Shown one piece after another: positions 46,242-55,907 of a stretch of 64,000 nt of DNA (its first letter is position 1; every line of letters begins with the position of its first letter). The stretch comes from Indolivaga capnocytophagoides DSM 22835 (GTDB lineage: Bacteria > Bacteroidota > Bacteroidia > Bacteroidales > Dysgonomonadaceae). The DNA is taken from the NCBI RefSeq assembly GCF_000426485.1, contig NZ_KE384530.1, positions 1 to 64,000 of the forward strand. The letters run 5' to 3'. A model generated the notes under the pieces. That model ran no database searches and had not been told where the DNA came from. It worked only from the letters and a program-made list of their open reading frames with translations. The position numbers were made by a program, and so were the translations under genes.

Positions 46242-47630
46242 TTATTTATTGCTTGATAGTTTGAGGTAAGAGATATTCTTGTCGGTAAGTCCTAATACAT
46301 TATCAGTTTTACTGATGAACTTATTTACAGTACCTACTTTTATATCTTTCATTTCTACATTTCTGATTGGTAGTTCTGCATTACCCTTCAATTCGTAAAT
46401 AGCATCAGCACTATCGCAAGTTACATTCTTAAGGTGTATATTTTCTATTCGAGTCAGCTTTCGTTCGTAGGTAGGGACAAGGTCTTTCCACTGATAAAGC
46501 ACCTCGGTATCGATTTCCATTACCCGCTGTGTTTTGCCCGAACTTACATTTTCCATGTAGATATTCTCGATAAAACCTCCTCTGCGGTGATTGGTCTTGA
46601 TAAAGAAAAAGCGGTGTACCGACTTCGGAGCCGAACAATTGTGCATATAAATATTGCGGATACCCCCCGATATTTCACTTCCGATACCGAGCATGGTATG
46701 CCCTTCGAGAATTGTACAATTACGGATCACGATATTTTCGCAGGGAGTATTCAAACGCCAAGCATCCCGGTTGCGTCCGGCTTTAATAACCACAGCATCG
46801 TCTCCTTGATCGAATGTACAGTTTTCGACCAGAAAATTGCGGCTCATTTCCAGATCAATCCCATCGTTGTTATGCCCGTGTGCTTTTACATCCAGATTAC
46901 GGACAATCCCCCCGTCACACATATAAAGATGGATTGTCCAAAACGGGCTTTCCCGTATCTTAAAGCCATCGAGCAAGACATTTTTGCAACGATTGAAATG
47001 TATAAGATGAGGGCGCAGATTATTTTCCCCCTTCGCCATTTGACGTTCTGTAACGGGTATATCGGTCGATGCCATCGTATAAAGTTCTTTCAATGCCTCC
47101 AAATGAGATTGAGGTCGTTTGAACCATGTCTTCCATGTATCCATTTTCGGTTGTAAAGTGCCTTTTCCTGTAATAGCTACATTTTCGCAATCGAATGCGT
47201 ATAGCAGGGGCGAATAATTATAGCATTCCATGCCTTCCCATGATGTCATAACAGCAGGCAGATAATCGGTCGGATTATCCGAAAAGCTCAGTGCTGCACC
47301 TTCTTCCAGATGCAGATTTACATTACTTTTGAAATGGATAGCTCCTGTCAACCAAACTCCGGCAGGAATGATAACCCGCCCTCCGCCTGCTTCATTACAG
47401 GCGTTTATTGCTCTAGCGATTGCTTTTGTATTGTCTATCGATCCTCCCGGTTTTGCCCCGTATTTACTGATCGGAAAATCTTTCACCGGATATACGAAAA
47501 CTTTGACAGGCTCCATCGGGAAGGGAGCTTTCACTTCAACCGTCTCGTATCTGTCTGATGCCGATACGAACATAATACATAACAGGCTCAGTATTATACC
47601 TGTTGAATATTTTAGTAGATTGAAATTCAT
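46242..47630 (-). CDS. Second GH28 polygalacturonase-family enzyme
   Basis: Start chosen at 47630 (MNFNLLKYSTGIILSLLCIM, a good signal peptide). A longer frame from 47675 would overlap the end of the GH42 gene and add a non-signal-like prefix. The roughly 462-residue enzyme has NNDGIDLE, QGDDAVVIKAG, EGHTMLGIGSE and FFIKTNHRRGG, the GH28 active-site blocks. It has an alternative final block (IKT in place of RIK/RFK). It likely acts as an exo-enzyme on rhamnogalacturonan or decorated galacturonan. Confidence 0.92.
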   Translation of the reverse strand: MNFNLLKYSTGIILSLLCIMFVSASDRYETVEVKAPFPMEPVKVFVYPVKDFPISKYGAKPGGSIDNTKAIARAINACNEAGGGRVIIPAGVWLTGAIHFKSNVNLHLEEGAALSFSDNPTDYLPAVMTSWEGMECYNYSPLLYAFDCENVAITGKGTLQPKMDTWKTWFKRPQSHLEALKELYTMASTDIPVTERQMAKGENNLRPHLIHFNRCKNVLLDGFKIRESPFWTIHLYMCDGGIVRNLDVKAHGHNNDGIDLEMSRNFLVENCTFDQGDDAVVIKAGRNRDAWRLNTPCENIVIRNCTILEGHTMLGIGSEISGGIRNIYMHNCSAPKSVHRFFFIKTNHRRGGFIENIYMENVSSGKTQRVMEIDTEVLYQWKDLVPTYERKLTRIENIHLKNVTCDSADAIYELKGNAELPIRNVEMKDIKVGTVNKFISKTDNVLGLTDKNISYLKLSSNK

Positions 47631-47652
47631 AGTATCTTTTAGATCTAAAGTC

Positions 47653-49737
47653 TTATTCTTTCCAGACAGAAACACCTGCTGTTTTTATTTCTTTACCTCC
47701 GAAAATATATTTGACATTGGGATTGAGAGGTAGAGATAATGTTTTATCCGAGTAGTTTACAGCTATACCGAATCCGTCCCGATACTCAATATGCAGTCCT
47801 GGAGCAAGATCGAGCAACGGGATATTCAACTGTCCGTATAATTTTTTAAGGACAGCTTTTTCCATCTCTCCGTCTTTTGAATCTACCCCGACATAAGTAA
47901 CCGTGCCTTTACCCAAGCGGTGAGTAATAATAGCAGGGCGTCCTGCATAATAATCGCCTTCGTAAGCAGCCCATGTTTGAGTATCTGTGTCAGGAATTAA
48001 TATCTCACCCCAGCTTGTCCAGTCGTATCTTTTTCCATCAAAAACGATCTGATCGGGTGTTGAAGGCTGTAACAGATCATAAAAATCTATTTTTGCCCCG
48101 ATTAAAGAGTAGATAGGCTCTGCAAAAGGAGCTTCCCACAATTGGCCGTTACGGGTTTTGTGTCCTGTACGGCAAGTTAATATCAGGTTTCCTCCTTGTT
48201 CTGCATATGTTCTCCATCGTTCCACTAATTCTTTGTCAAGCATTTCGTAAGCAGGAGCAATCATTGTTGTATATTTCGAAAAATCGGTACGTTCGTCAAT
48301 AAAATCGACAGGAGCACCGAAGTTCTTTAGTGCATCGTAATACTTATCAATGTGTCTTTCTGTATCCCACTCGGTAGTCTGTTTATTTTGTTCCATTTCC
48401 CATGAATTTTCATGGTTAAAGAGGATTGCCGTACGGCGTTTTTCGTACGATTCGGGGTTCTTAGCTCCCGTTTTGTATTCCTTACGCAGTTGTTTTATTT
48501 CTTTTATAAACTCCGAATATTCCAAACCTCCGGGAGTCGGTGTTACTCCGTCGGGGCCTACTATTCCGTAATGATACAGCTCAGTGCCGTAAATCGGCTG
48601 GCGATAGCGGTAAGTACAAGCAAATTTACTGCCGCCCGCAAATACGTGCCACAACCACAGGCGGACAGCTCCGGGTAGAGGCTGCGAGTTTATCTGTCCC
48701 CAGTTTACCTGTCCGGGTTGAAGTTCCATCACACCGTAAACTCCATCGATAGGTCGGAAAAAGTCATTTGCTTTAGCAATACGTTCCACCGGACCTAACC
48801 GATAGCCTTTACGACCGATTCCGTAGTTCTCGCCGAATACCATATAACGGGTGTATGAATGAAAATCGAGTTCATCGCTTTTGCGTACATGCCCATCGCT
48901 GTATTCAGGTATATAATTGGTTGTAATCCATTGCTGAGGAATAGAGTATTTGCGTATAACACGGGTTTGATCGTCAAGAAAACTTGCCATTTCATCCGTA
49001 ATGAACCGTTTGAAATCAAGTTTCTGGTGAGCATTCATAAACTGCTGTGACATACGGGGAATATTTACTTCCGAAAAATCGGAATATACCTGACTCCAGA
49101 ATGCGGTTCCCCATGCTTTATTTAAAGCTCCGATAGTGGTATATCTGTTTTTCAGCCAGTCTCTGAAACGTTGTTGTGCCACCTGACCGTAATCAGCCGA
49201 AACACGGGGTTCGTTGTCAAGCTGCCAGCCTATGATGCGGGTGTCTTTTCCGTAATGCTGAGCCAGTTTATCTATTGTTTTCAGTGAATATTCACGAAAA
49301 AAAGTATTCGATACCGAAGGATGCTGACGTGAGCCGTGATCCCATTTCGTACCGTCTTCCCTTTCGATCAGTACTTCGGGGTATTTTCGCACAAGCCATA
49401 CCGGAGGTGTGGCTGTGGATGTACACATGATTACTTTCAGCCCGTTTTTATCAGCCAGATCAACAGCTTTATCCAACCATGCAAAATCATATACGCCTTC
49501 CGATGGTTCGATTTGAGCCCATGCAAATTCGGCAAAATGCACAAATTCGAAGCCTAAGTCTTTTATTTGTTTGAAATCCCGTTCCCATTCAGATTGTTCC
49601 CAATGTTCGGGATAGTAATATACTCCGACCAAAGACAGGTCTTTGTCGGGGAAAAACTGATGGGGATCTCTATCCGATGCTTGCATGAATAAGATGGATG
49701 CTATAAATAAGTAAAATAAAACACTTAGTTTTTTCAT
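47653..49737 (-). CDS. GH42 beta-galactosidase
   Basis: This 694-residue enzyme has a signal peptide (LFYLFIASILFMQAS), a TIM-barrel with acid/base E176 in GWQLDNEPRVS and nucleophile E338 in YGVMELQPGQVNW, then the trimerisation domain (AILFNHENSWEMEQ) and a small C-terminal domain. GH42 enzymes release terminal galactose from beta-1,4- or 1,3/1,6-galactan. The secretion signal differs from the usual cytoplasmic GH42 and fits a periplasmic role. The GH106 gene precedes it with a four-base overlap. Confidence 0.92.
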   Translation of the reverse strand: MKKLSVLFYLFIASILFMQASDRDPHQFFPDKDLSLVGVYYYPEHWEQSEWERDFKQIKDLGFEFVHFAEFAWAQIEPSEGVYDFAWLDKAVDLADKNGLKVIMCTSTATPPVWLVRKYPEVLIEREDGTKWDHGSRQHPSVSNTFFREYSLKTIDKLAQHYGKDTRIIGWQLDNEPRVSADYGQVAQQRFRDWLKNRYTTIGALNKAWGTAFWSQVYSDFSEVNIPRMSQQFMNAHQKLDFKRFITDEMASFLDDQTRVIRKYSIPQQWITTNYIPEYSDGHVRKSDELDFHSYTRYMVFGENYGIGRKGYRLGPVERIAKANDFFRPIDGVYGVMELQPGQVNWGQINSQPLPGAVRLWLWHVFAGGSKFACTYRYRQPIYGTELYHYGIVGPDGVTPTPGGLEYSEFIKEIKQLRKEYKTGAKNPESYEKRRTAILFNHENSWEMEQNKQTTEWDTERHIDKYYDALKNFGAPVDFIDERTDFSKYTTMIAPAYEMLDKELVERWRTYAEQGGNLILTCRTGHKTRNGQLWEAPFAEPIYSLIGAKIDFYDLLQPSTPDQIVFDGKRYDWTSWGEILIPDTDTQTWAAYEGDYYAGRPAIITHRLGKGTVTYVGVDSKDGEMEKAVLKKLYGQLNIPLLDLAPGLHIEYRDGFGIAVNYSDKTLSLPLNPNVKYIFGGKEIKTAGVSVWKE

Positions 49738-52529
49738 GGTTTGCTGTTTTTAATTTCTTTGATTACAACAGGACCTAATAATCCCGAAGGTACAGGCTGC
49801 CAGGTATCGAAACGTACATCATTGTAAGTGATACTCACAAAATTGATTTCGTTGAAAATTCGCCAGTTTACACCACGGCGGTCATAGTCCGAAATGCGGT
49901 TGGCAGGTAAATTGGTTACTTCTACTTCCAGTGTATTCTTTCCATTTTTCAGATAAGAACCGATATTGCATTCAAACGGAACGGCAAATAAAGTTGACAC
50001 TTCTTGTCCGTTGATAAATATACGGGCACTTTCCCGAACGTCTCCCAAAGATATACGGTATTCATTTCCGGCTTTCTTTTTCTGGTCAAAAGTTATTTTG
50101 TAACGGGCTGTTGCCATATTATTCTTTAGTACAGGATTTGACAGTTCAGTCCATGACCCTAAGGCGTTCAGATTAAATGATTCTTTGACTTCGGGTTCGC
50201 TTTTCAAAAAATCCATCGTCCAACCCTTAGTTAATGGTGTTTCTGATCCGGTTTCTTCGAAGTAATTCCATGCAGGAGCATTTACGTCTTCATTGTCGAA
50301 AGTCTTTAAGATGATAGACTGTCCCGGTTTCAACTGCATATATACTTCTGTTGTTCCATTATTCTGTCTGATCGCGGCTTTACCCGAAAGACCTGTCATC
50401 GGATCGAAGAACATCGCACTTTTAGCACCGACTGCTATGGGAACCCATTTGTCAATAGGCTTGTTTTGGAGCATGGCAAAGAAGTAATGATGTCCGTCTG
50501 CATTTTTACGACGGATATAATCACCCCCGAATTCGCTTTTGAATGACTCTTTCGATACATTACATGCTGATAGTAAATCTTCGTAATCAGTACCTGTGAC
50601 GACTGTTCCTTTGCCTAATTTGGCTTTTTGTACCGAAGCGAAAGACGATACCGATGGGAATTTATTGATCTGGTTTTTATATTCACTTCTTCGTTGTTCG
50701 AGGTTCGCAAACCCGGGAACATCCGCCGGATATTGTCCTGCGAAAACAATGGTTGCACCTTGTTCCGCCAGTTTTTCTATTTTTGTTAATGTTTCAAGCG
50801 GAATCATCTTTACCGAAGGTAGTATCAGAGCTTTGTAAGTAGTTCCCCCTTCCGTTTTCAAAAGTCCGTTTTCGACTGTCGTTGTGTTGATAAAATGATC
50901 GGAGATATAATCAAGATCGTACCCGTTGTTACGTACGCTTGCCACTATTTCGTAGAATTGGGGCAGGCGTTCACGCATTCCGTGAATGGCAAATGTGAGG
51001 AACTGTCTATCCTGTTGTTCTTCCCACACATCGTATATGGGGAAATACAGCAGGAAATCGTTGTCGGGAGTCCCTTCCTGAAGAAAGGACTGAGCCCGTG
51101 TCACATATTGAAAAAATGCCGGGGCATCCCGCCAGATACTATTTGTCGGGGACATATCTACGGCTGCATAGAATTTCCATCCGGGCCATGCTGCTTCTTC
51201 CGGTGAATAAGTTGATCCGTGAAAATAAACATGGTTGACACCTGATACAAACATCTGGTCTATTTCGGGTTTACACTGAGACAGTGATGTACGGAAATGT
51301 TCGGTCAGCCACGTGAAAGTTTCTGCCGAAGTGTACTTCTTTCCTGCGAGGTGAGCTCCGGATGAAGCATATTTTAAAGCTGTGGGATCGCCGTCATTTT
51401 CCTTACGGATAGAATCTTTTCGAAGTCCCGGTATATCGAAATCGGTAATACCGAAAGTCTCACATTCGGGAATATCAACCGAAGCATACAAATCGATCAG
51501 ATTAGCTGGTGAACCATGGGCCTGATTACGGATAGAAACTCCCCGCCGGTTTGCCCATTGTTTCCATTGGTCGGTAAAGTTTACTTTAAGAATATCTGCA
51601 ATTGTTTCTCTGTAATCAGAAACCATTCGGGCTGATGTTTCAGTTGCTCCGTTTTCTAAGAATTCGGGGAAATAATCCTGTAGTTTATATCCTCTGCGGC
51701 TTTCGAATTCCTCTAAGAAAGCGGGAGTCCAATTGCCCCCATATACTTCGTAAGAGTCGTTGAAGAACGTGTGTGGATACTTTGTATTAGTGGCAGTGAA
51801 CGCTTTGTCGAATTTATCGAAATATCGTCCGACTGATCCTTTATCGAGGTGGTTCATCACATATCCTTGTCCCCCGGGTGCGGCACGTTTTACCTTCTGT
51901 AGTGTTTTACCTACAAATAAAGCAATTACCAGCCAGTTTTGTCCTTTCGGAGCAGTCCAGTTCAAGGTTCCGTCTGATAATACATTCGCCGTAATGTCTA
52001 AACGTTGTTTTTTATCGCCGCTATAAGCCATTACTTTGCTGATATAGGCTATCTTCGATTGATTTTCTTCTGCAACTGTTATTTGTTCGTTCAGTTTATT
52101 TCCACCGTCAACTTTGTATTCCTGAAAGATGGATTTGGTCGCCGCATCCTCAATGGTTACTTCGGGTCCGCCGAAAGGCCATCCCGTGCCCATACTCATA
52201 TCCACAGACATGCCAAGACGTTGGGCTTCCGATTCGGTAAAAGCCAGCATCTTCATCCATTTCGGAGTCAGATAATCTATATAATTGGATTCTTGACCTT
52301 TTACCCCATATATAGGGGTTATTTCCACCCCTCCCAATCCGGCTTTACTCATGGCTTCCAGATTGTAGGTCAGTCCTTTTTCGTTTACGGCACTGCCCAT
52401 CCACCACCAACGTGTCCAGGGTTTGGATTCTATTGTTACCTGCGGCCAGTCTGTATTTTTGACAGATTGCGGAAATACCGAAAGATTAGCAGCTAATAAT
52501 GCTGTAAATATGATTGTTTTTCTTTTCAC
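49734..52529 (-). CDS. GH106 alpha-L-rhamnosidase family enzyme
   Basis: This 931-residue secreted protein (signal TIIFTALLAANLSVFPQ) has the typical opening KPWTRWWWMGSAVNEKGL, GLGGVEITPIYGVKG, RLGMSVDMSMGTGWPFGGPE and HTFFNDSYEVYGGNWTPAFL, followed by ECETFGITDFDIPG and a C-terminal beta-sandwich (WTELSNPVLKNNMATARYKI). These match GH106 enzymes from pectin loci that remove rhamnose from rhamnogalacturonan I or II. It overlaps GH42 by four bases. The 100-bp gap before it contains a complete composite palindrome element. Confidence 0.9.
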   Translation of the reverse strand: MKRKTIIFTALLAANLSVFPQSVKNTDWPQVTIESKPWTRWWWMGSAVNEKGLTYNLEAMSKAGLGGVEITPIYGVKGQESNYIDYLTPKWMKMLAFTESEAQRLGMSVDMSMGTGWPFGGPEVTIEDAATKSIFQEYKVDGGNKLNEQITVAEENQSKIAYISKVMAYSGDKKQRLDITANVLSDGTLNWTAPKGQNWLVIALFVGKTLQKVKRAAPGGQGYVMNHLDKGSVGRYFDKFDKAFTATNTKYPHTFFNDSYEVYGGNWTPAFLEEFESRRGYKLQDYFPEFLENGATETSARMVSDYRETIADILKVNFTDQWKQWANRRGVSIRNQAHGSPANLIDLYASVDIPECETFGITDFDIPGLRKDSIRKENDGDPTALKYASSGAHLAGKKYTSAETFTWLTEHFRTSLSQCKPEIDQMFVSGVNHVYFHGSTYSPEEAAWPGWKFYAAVDMSPTNSIWRDAPAFFQYVTRAQSFLQEGTPDNDFLLYFPIYDVWEEQQDRQFLTFAIHGMRERLPQFYEIVASVRNNGYDLDYISDHFINTTTVENGLLKTEGGTTYKALILPSVKMIPLETLTKIEKLAEQGATIVFAGQYPADVPGFANLEQRRSEYKNQINKFPSVSSFASVQKAKLGKGTVVTGTDYEDLLSACNVSKESFKSEFGGDYIRRKNADGHHYFFAMLQNKPIDKWVPIAVGAKSAMFFDPMTGLSGKAAIRQNNGTTEVYMQLKPGQSIILKTFDNEDVNAPAWNYFEETGSETPLTKGWTMDFLKSEPEVKESFNLNALGSWTELSNPVLKNNMATARYKITFDQKKKAGNEYRISLGDVRESARIFINGQEVSTLFAVPFECNIGSYLKNGKNTLEVEVTNLPANRISDYDRRGVNWRIFNEINFVSITYNDVRFDTWQPVPSGLLGPVVIKEIKNSKP

Positions 52530-52585
52530 GGTGTATACTTTAGGTAAAAGAAAGTATTTAATAATATACTCTTATATTAAACAAT

Positions 52586-52632
52586 CTTTGGCTATTATAC
52601 TTACCAAAGCTATAAATAGGTCTGAGACCTTA
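52586..52632 (+). promoter_or_regulatory. Composite dyad element at the GH2/GH106 junction
   Basis: CTTTGG (52586-52591) pairs with CCAAAG (52604-52609) around TACTTA-containing DNA. After an AT-rich spacer comes AGGTCTGAGACCTTA (52618-52632), a perfect 6+1+6 dyad. The last three bases are the GH2 stop codon on the minus strand. Read on the plus strand the element has the same orientation as those before susC and CE12, which here points antisense into GH2. Confidence 0.55.
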
Positions 52633-55521
52633 CAATACTTTATTCTTCAATTCGTCCGGAGCATCTTTTGTATTGATGTTCAGACGTTCTCCTTCTTTTT
52701 TGAATAAATCTTCAATTACTGATATATTCAGAGTCTGTTCCGGATTGAACTTATGAGAATTCATATATTGAACAATAGAATAATAGAGTTGACGGGCAAC
52801 AGGCCTGTTTTGTAAATCGGAACGAAGATCAGCACTGCAAACAACGATCTTACCGTTGCCGACTTTCGCTTCAAAGAGCATACCTAGTTTACGGTTGATA
52901 AACCAAGTGTCGATTGTTTGTACAATCGGTTGGAACGATGCCGGGAAATTATTCATTTCCATTGTTTGGGCTTTATAGATCAATTCCCACCATTGTACGT
53001 TTGTATATGTGTCGGTAGGGAAATCTTCCAGTATCGGATGATAGTTATTAACCAGCGTACCTACCGTATGAGGTGGGCGCATCTTGAACCACGATGTATT
53101 CCAGAATGCAGGAGTAAGGTATTGTACAACGTCTTTGCCCTGCTCTATTTTTCCGGCAGTCAACAGTAATACTTTACCTCCGTTATTTAATGTGCTTTGA
53201 GCCTGATCATCCAGTTTATCGGTAATGTAAATGCCGGAAGTGTTTACTTCGGGTAATGTCTGTGGATATACCCAGAAGTCCCAGTTGTTTGAGACATCGG
53301 AACATGCAAACGATACTTCAAGATTCAGTTTCTGAGCCTTATCGAATGTATTCAACGGCAAATTGATTGTGCCTAGCTGCTGACAATTGCCGATGGTGAT
53401 GTCTTTAGCTGCAAGTTGTCCTTTCGCTAATATTTTTCCGTAAGCATCCGTTACTTTCCAGTCGGTAGGCTGTTGTTTAAGTTCTTTTTCACCGAAGTTT
53501 GCTGCTTCTATGTTTGCCGTCATTGTTTCGTTGTTTGTGAAAACAAATTTATCCATGCGGGACAATAGTACCGTAGGCGCACAAAAACGGCGGAACTCCC
53601 AAGCGTTGATATATCCTTTTTCTTCCCAGAAGGCATTCAATACACCAACCAGAGCTGTACCTTGTCCCGAATAATCATTCAAACTCAATAACTGGAATCC
53701 TGCATAATCCGGTGTACGGAGCGTTTTTTCTATTTCGTGTTTATAGCATAAAGCCTGTAACTTGCCTGACGCCTGAAGAAACTCAGCCGAAAGGTCTCCC
53801 ATATTGCGGTCTTTGAGGTCTTCACGGAAAAGTTCGAAGTTGCGGGCACGCATAACACCTGTATATTTCTTTATTTCGGTAAAATCGGGAAAGACACACC
53901 ATTGACCTGTTTCGTGCGATACGTAAGGCTGCTTAACGGTATCGATGCGGGCACGGTAATCAGAATTAGATTCAGGCATCTGTTCCCAAGCCAACCCACG
54001 AGCTCCCGCTTTTACGTGAAACTCATTTCGGGGCTGCCAAGCCCAACTGTTTCCTACTGATGCCCCAGTATATACACGGCGCGAGTCGGTTGCTTTCCAA
54101 TAGTCGACAAATTTACTTACCCAAGCCACCCAGCGTCCACGGGGTTCGTTTCCGATTGCAAACATGCAGAATGACGGATAGTTGCCGTACTCTTTTACGA
54201 TACGCTTACTTTCTTCCCACAGATAATCGTCTACGGGGCGGCCATCTCCCAAAGATGATCCGTGATTTGGCCAGCTAGGCCCTTCGGGCTGCAGATAAAA
54301 ACCTACCAAGTCGGCAGCTTTGAATGCTGCTTCGGGAGGACAAAACGAGTGAAAACGCATATGATTCAATCCGAAATCTTTGCAAATACGGAAAACACGT
54401 TCCCACGAAGCTACATCCATAGGTGCATATCCGGTAAGAGGGAATACGCAGTTTTCGACAGTTCCACGGAGTACAGTTTTTTGTCCGTTTACATAGAAGT
54501 ATTTACCCTTGATGGAAAAATCCCTCATTCCGAACTGAACTTCACGGATATCAGTCTTCTTTCCGGTGTTTAGTGTTACTTTCAGTTTATATAGGTTCGG
54601 GTGGAATTCATTCCATGTCAGCATATCATTACCCATCGGTAATTCTATTTCAACAGGAGTTTGGTTTCCTTTAGCTGAAAATTGAACTGTAAGGGGTGTT
54701 ACTGTATGTTTGAGTTCTCCGTTGAAACTTTGGGCTTCGAGTGTTATTGTTCCTGATGATTTTCCTTCTATATTTAATTTAACCAAAGCTTTTCTGGCTT
54801 GTACATCAGGGTATATTTGTACATCTTCGATAAAAGTTTGAGGTATTGCTTGCAGTTCCAGTCGTCCTACTACACCATTCCAGTTACCCTGTGTCTGATC
54901 GGTTATACTGTGGGAGTCTTTGCCTACATCAATATCTTTTGTACGGTTGTCGATACGGAGTGATATTGTATTTTTTCCTTTTTTCAGATAACGGCTGATT
55001 TCGAAAATATGAGGTACACACAGCGAATTCTGCATACCTATTTCCTTGTCATTGATCCATACACGGGTTTCGGTATGAGGACGTTCCAGAAATAACTGGA
55101 TCAGATCGCCGTTCCACGATGCGGGCACTTCTATATCGGTTTGATACCATGCCACCCCAACGTAATATTTTACGGGTGTCAGCCAAAACGGTAATTTAAG
55201 ATTGTCTTGTTTCCTGAATTTTTCCAAACGGGGATTATAGAAAAACGAACTGTCATAAATACTTGCAGTCCATTCTGTATGAAGAGTTACATCATCACCT
55301 TTGTAATTTTCGGTCATCGAACCCGGAAGAGTTATTTTATCGGGCAGTTTTTTTGAAAACCAGCGTTCCTGTACTCCGGTATCCTTGCGGTCGGTATCGA
55401 ATCTCCATATTCCTTTCAGATCGATTGTCTTGTTGGTCTGCGCACCGGTCATAGAAATGCCCGTCAGGGAAAAAAACACAAACAGATAGAATTTAAATAA
55501 TCGCTGTGGTAAAAAATTCAT
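52630..55521 (-). CDS. GH2 family beta-glycosidase
   Basis: This 963-residue secreted enzyme (signal YLFVFFSLTGISMTGAQ) has the GH2 order: a sugar-binding sandwich (RPHTETRVWINDKEIG), an immunoglobulin-like domain, and a TIM barrel. The acid/base glutamate is in AIGNEPRGRW (about residue 458) and the nucleophile glutamate in SHETGQW (about 537). C-terminal accessory domains follow. Activity could be beta-galactosidase or beta-glucuronidase. It is the first gene of the six-gene minus-strand operon. The stop codon is part of the palindrome at 52618-52632. Confidence 0.92.
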   Translation of the reverse strand: MNFLPQRLFKFYLFVFFSLTGISMTGAQTNKTIDLKGIWRFDTDRKDTGVQERWFSKKLPDKITLPGSMTENYKGDDVTLHTEWTASIYDSSFFYNPRLEKFRKQDNLKLPFWLTPVKYYVGVAWYQTDIEVPASWNGDLIQLFLERPHTETRVWINDKEIGMQNSLCVPHIFEISRYLKKGKNTISLRIDNRTKDIDVGKDSHSITDQTQGNWNGVVGRLELQAIPQTFIEDVQIYPDVQARKALVKLNIEGKSSGTITLEAQSFNGELKHTVTPLTVQFSAKGNQTPVEIELPMGNDMLTWNEFHPNLYKLKVTLNTGKKTDIREVQFGMRDFSIKGKYFYVNGQKTVLRGTVENCVFPLTGYAPMDVASWERVFRICKDFGLNHMRFHSFCPPEAAFKAADLVGFYLQPEGPSWPNHGSSLGDGRPVDDYLWEESKRIVKEYGNYPSFCMFAIGNEPRGRWVAWVSKFVDYWKATDSRRVYTGASVGNSWAWQPRNEFHVKAGARGLAWEQMPESNSDYRARIDTVKQPYVSHETGQWCVFPDFTEIKKYTGVMRARNFELFREDLKDRNMGDLSAEFLQASGKLQALCYKHEIEKTLRTPDYAGFQLLSLNDYSGQGTALVGVLNAFWEEKGYINAWEFRRFCAPTVLLSRMDKFVFTNNETMTANIEAANFGEKELKQQPTDWKVTDAYGKILAKGQLAAKDITIGNCQQLGTINLPLNTFDKAQKLNLEVSFACSDVSNNWDFWVYPQTLPEVNTSGIYITDKLDDQAQSTLNNGGKVLLLTAGKIEQGKDVVQYLTPAFWNTSWFKMRPPHTVGTLVNNYHPILEDFPTDTYTNVQWWELIYKAQTMEMNNFPASFQPIVQTIDTWFINRKLGMLFEAKVGNGKIVVCSADLRSDLQNRPVARQLYYSIVQYMNSHKFNPEQTLNISVIEDLFKKEGERLNINTKDAPDELKNKVL

Positions 55522-55761
55522 GGTTAATCAGGGTTTAGAGTAAAATAACGGAAAATTGCCCTTTTCGACAGAACAATTTATTTCATGTTACAAAAATATC
55601 AAAGGTAGTCATAACAAAACATGTAATTTCATTCAAAAACCTATACAATCTGACCTTTTGACGGGGGTAAACTCGTTTTTTACCGATTGGGTAGGGTACA
55701 TTAAGTAACGGCAAGTATTTAAACAGGCTCTTAATGATACATTTCAGTTTATAACAGACAT

Positions 55762-55807
55762 TGGCTGTTTTATTTGCCAAAGTAATAAAATAGGTCTGTG
55801 ACCTTAT
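55762..55807 (+). promoter_or_regulatory. Composite dyad element upstream of CE12-GH43
   Basis: TTGGC (55762-55766) pairs with GCCAA (55777-55781) across a TATTTG, followed by AAAGTAATAAAAT and AGGTCTGTGACCTT (55793-55806). It lies 101 bp upstream of the ATG at 55908 in the 386-bp divergent gap shared with GH2. Otherwise nothing was recognised in that gap. Confidence 0.55.
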
Positions 55808-55907
55808 ATTGCATGTTATTGTATTATATGACATGGATAGTAAATGTAACTTATCTATTTTTGTATTATCGCATAAAAGATATCGTATCAATAGAAAAAA
55901 TCTAAAT

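Noticed and set aside
46242-47675. Longer GH28 start at 47675
   Set aside because: It would overlap the GH42 gene and place a non-signal prefix before a clear signal peptide at 47630.
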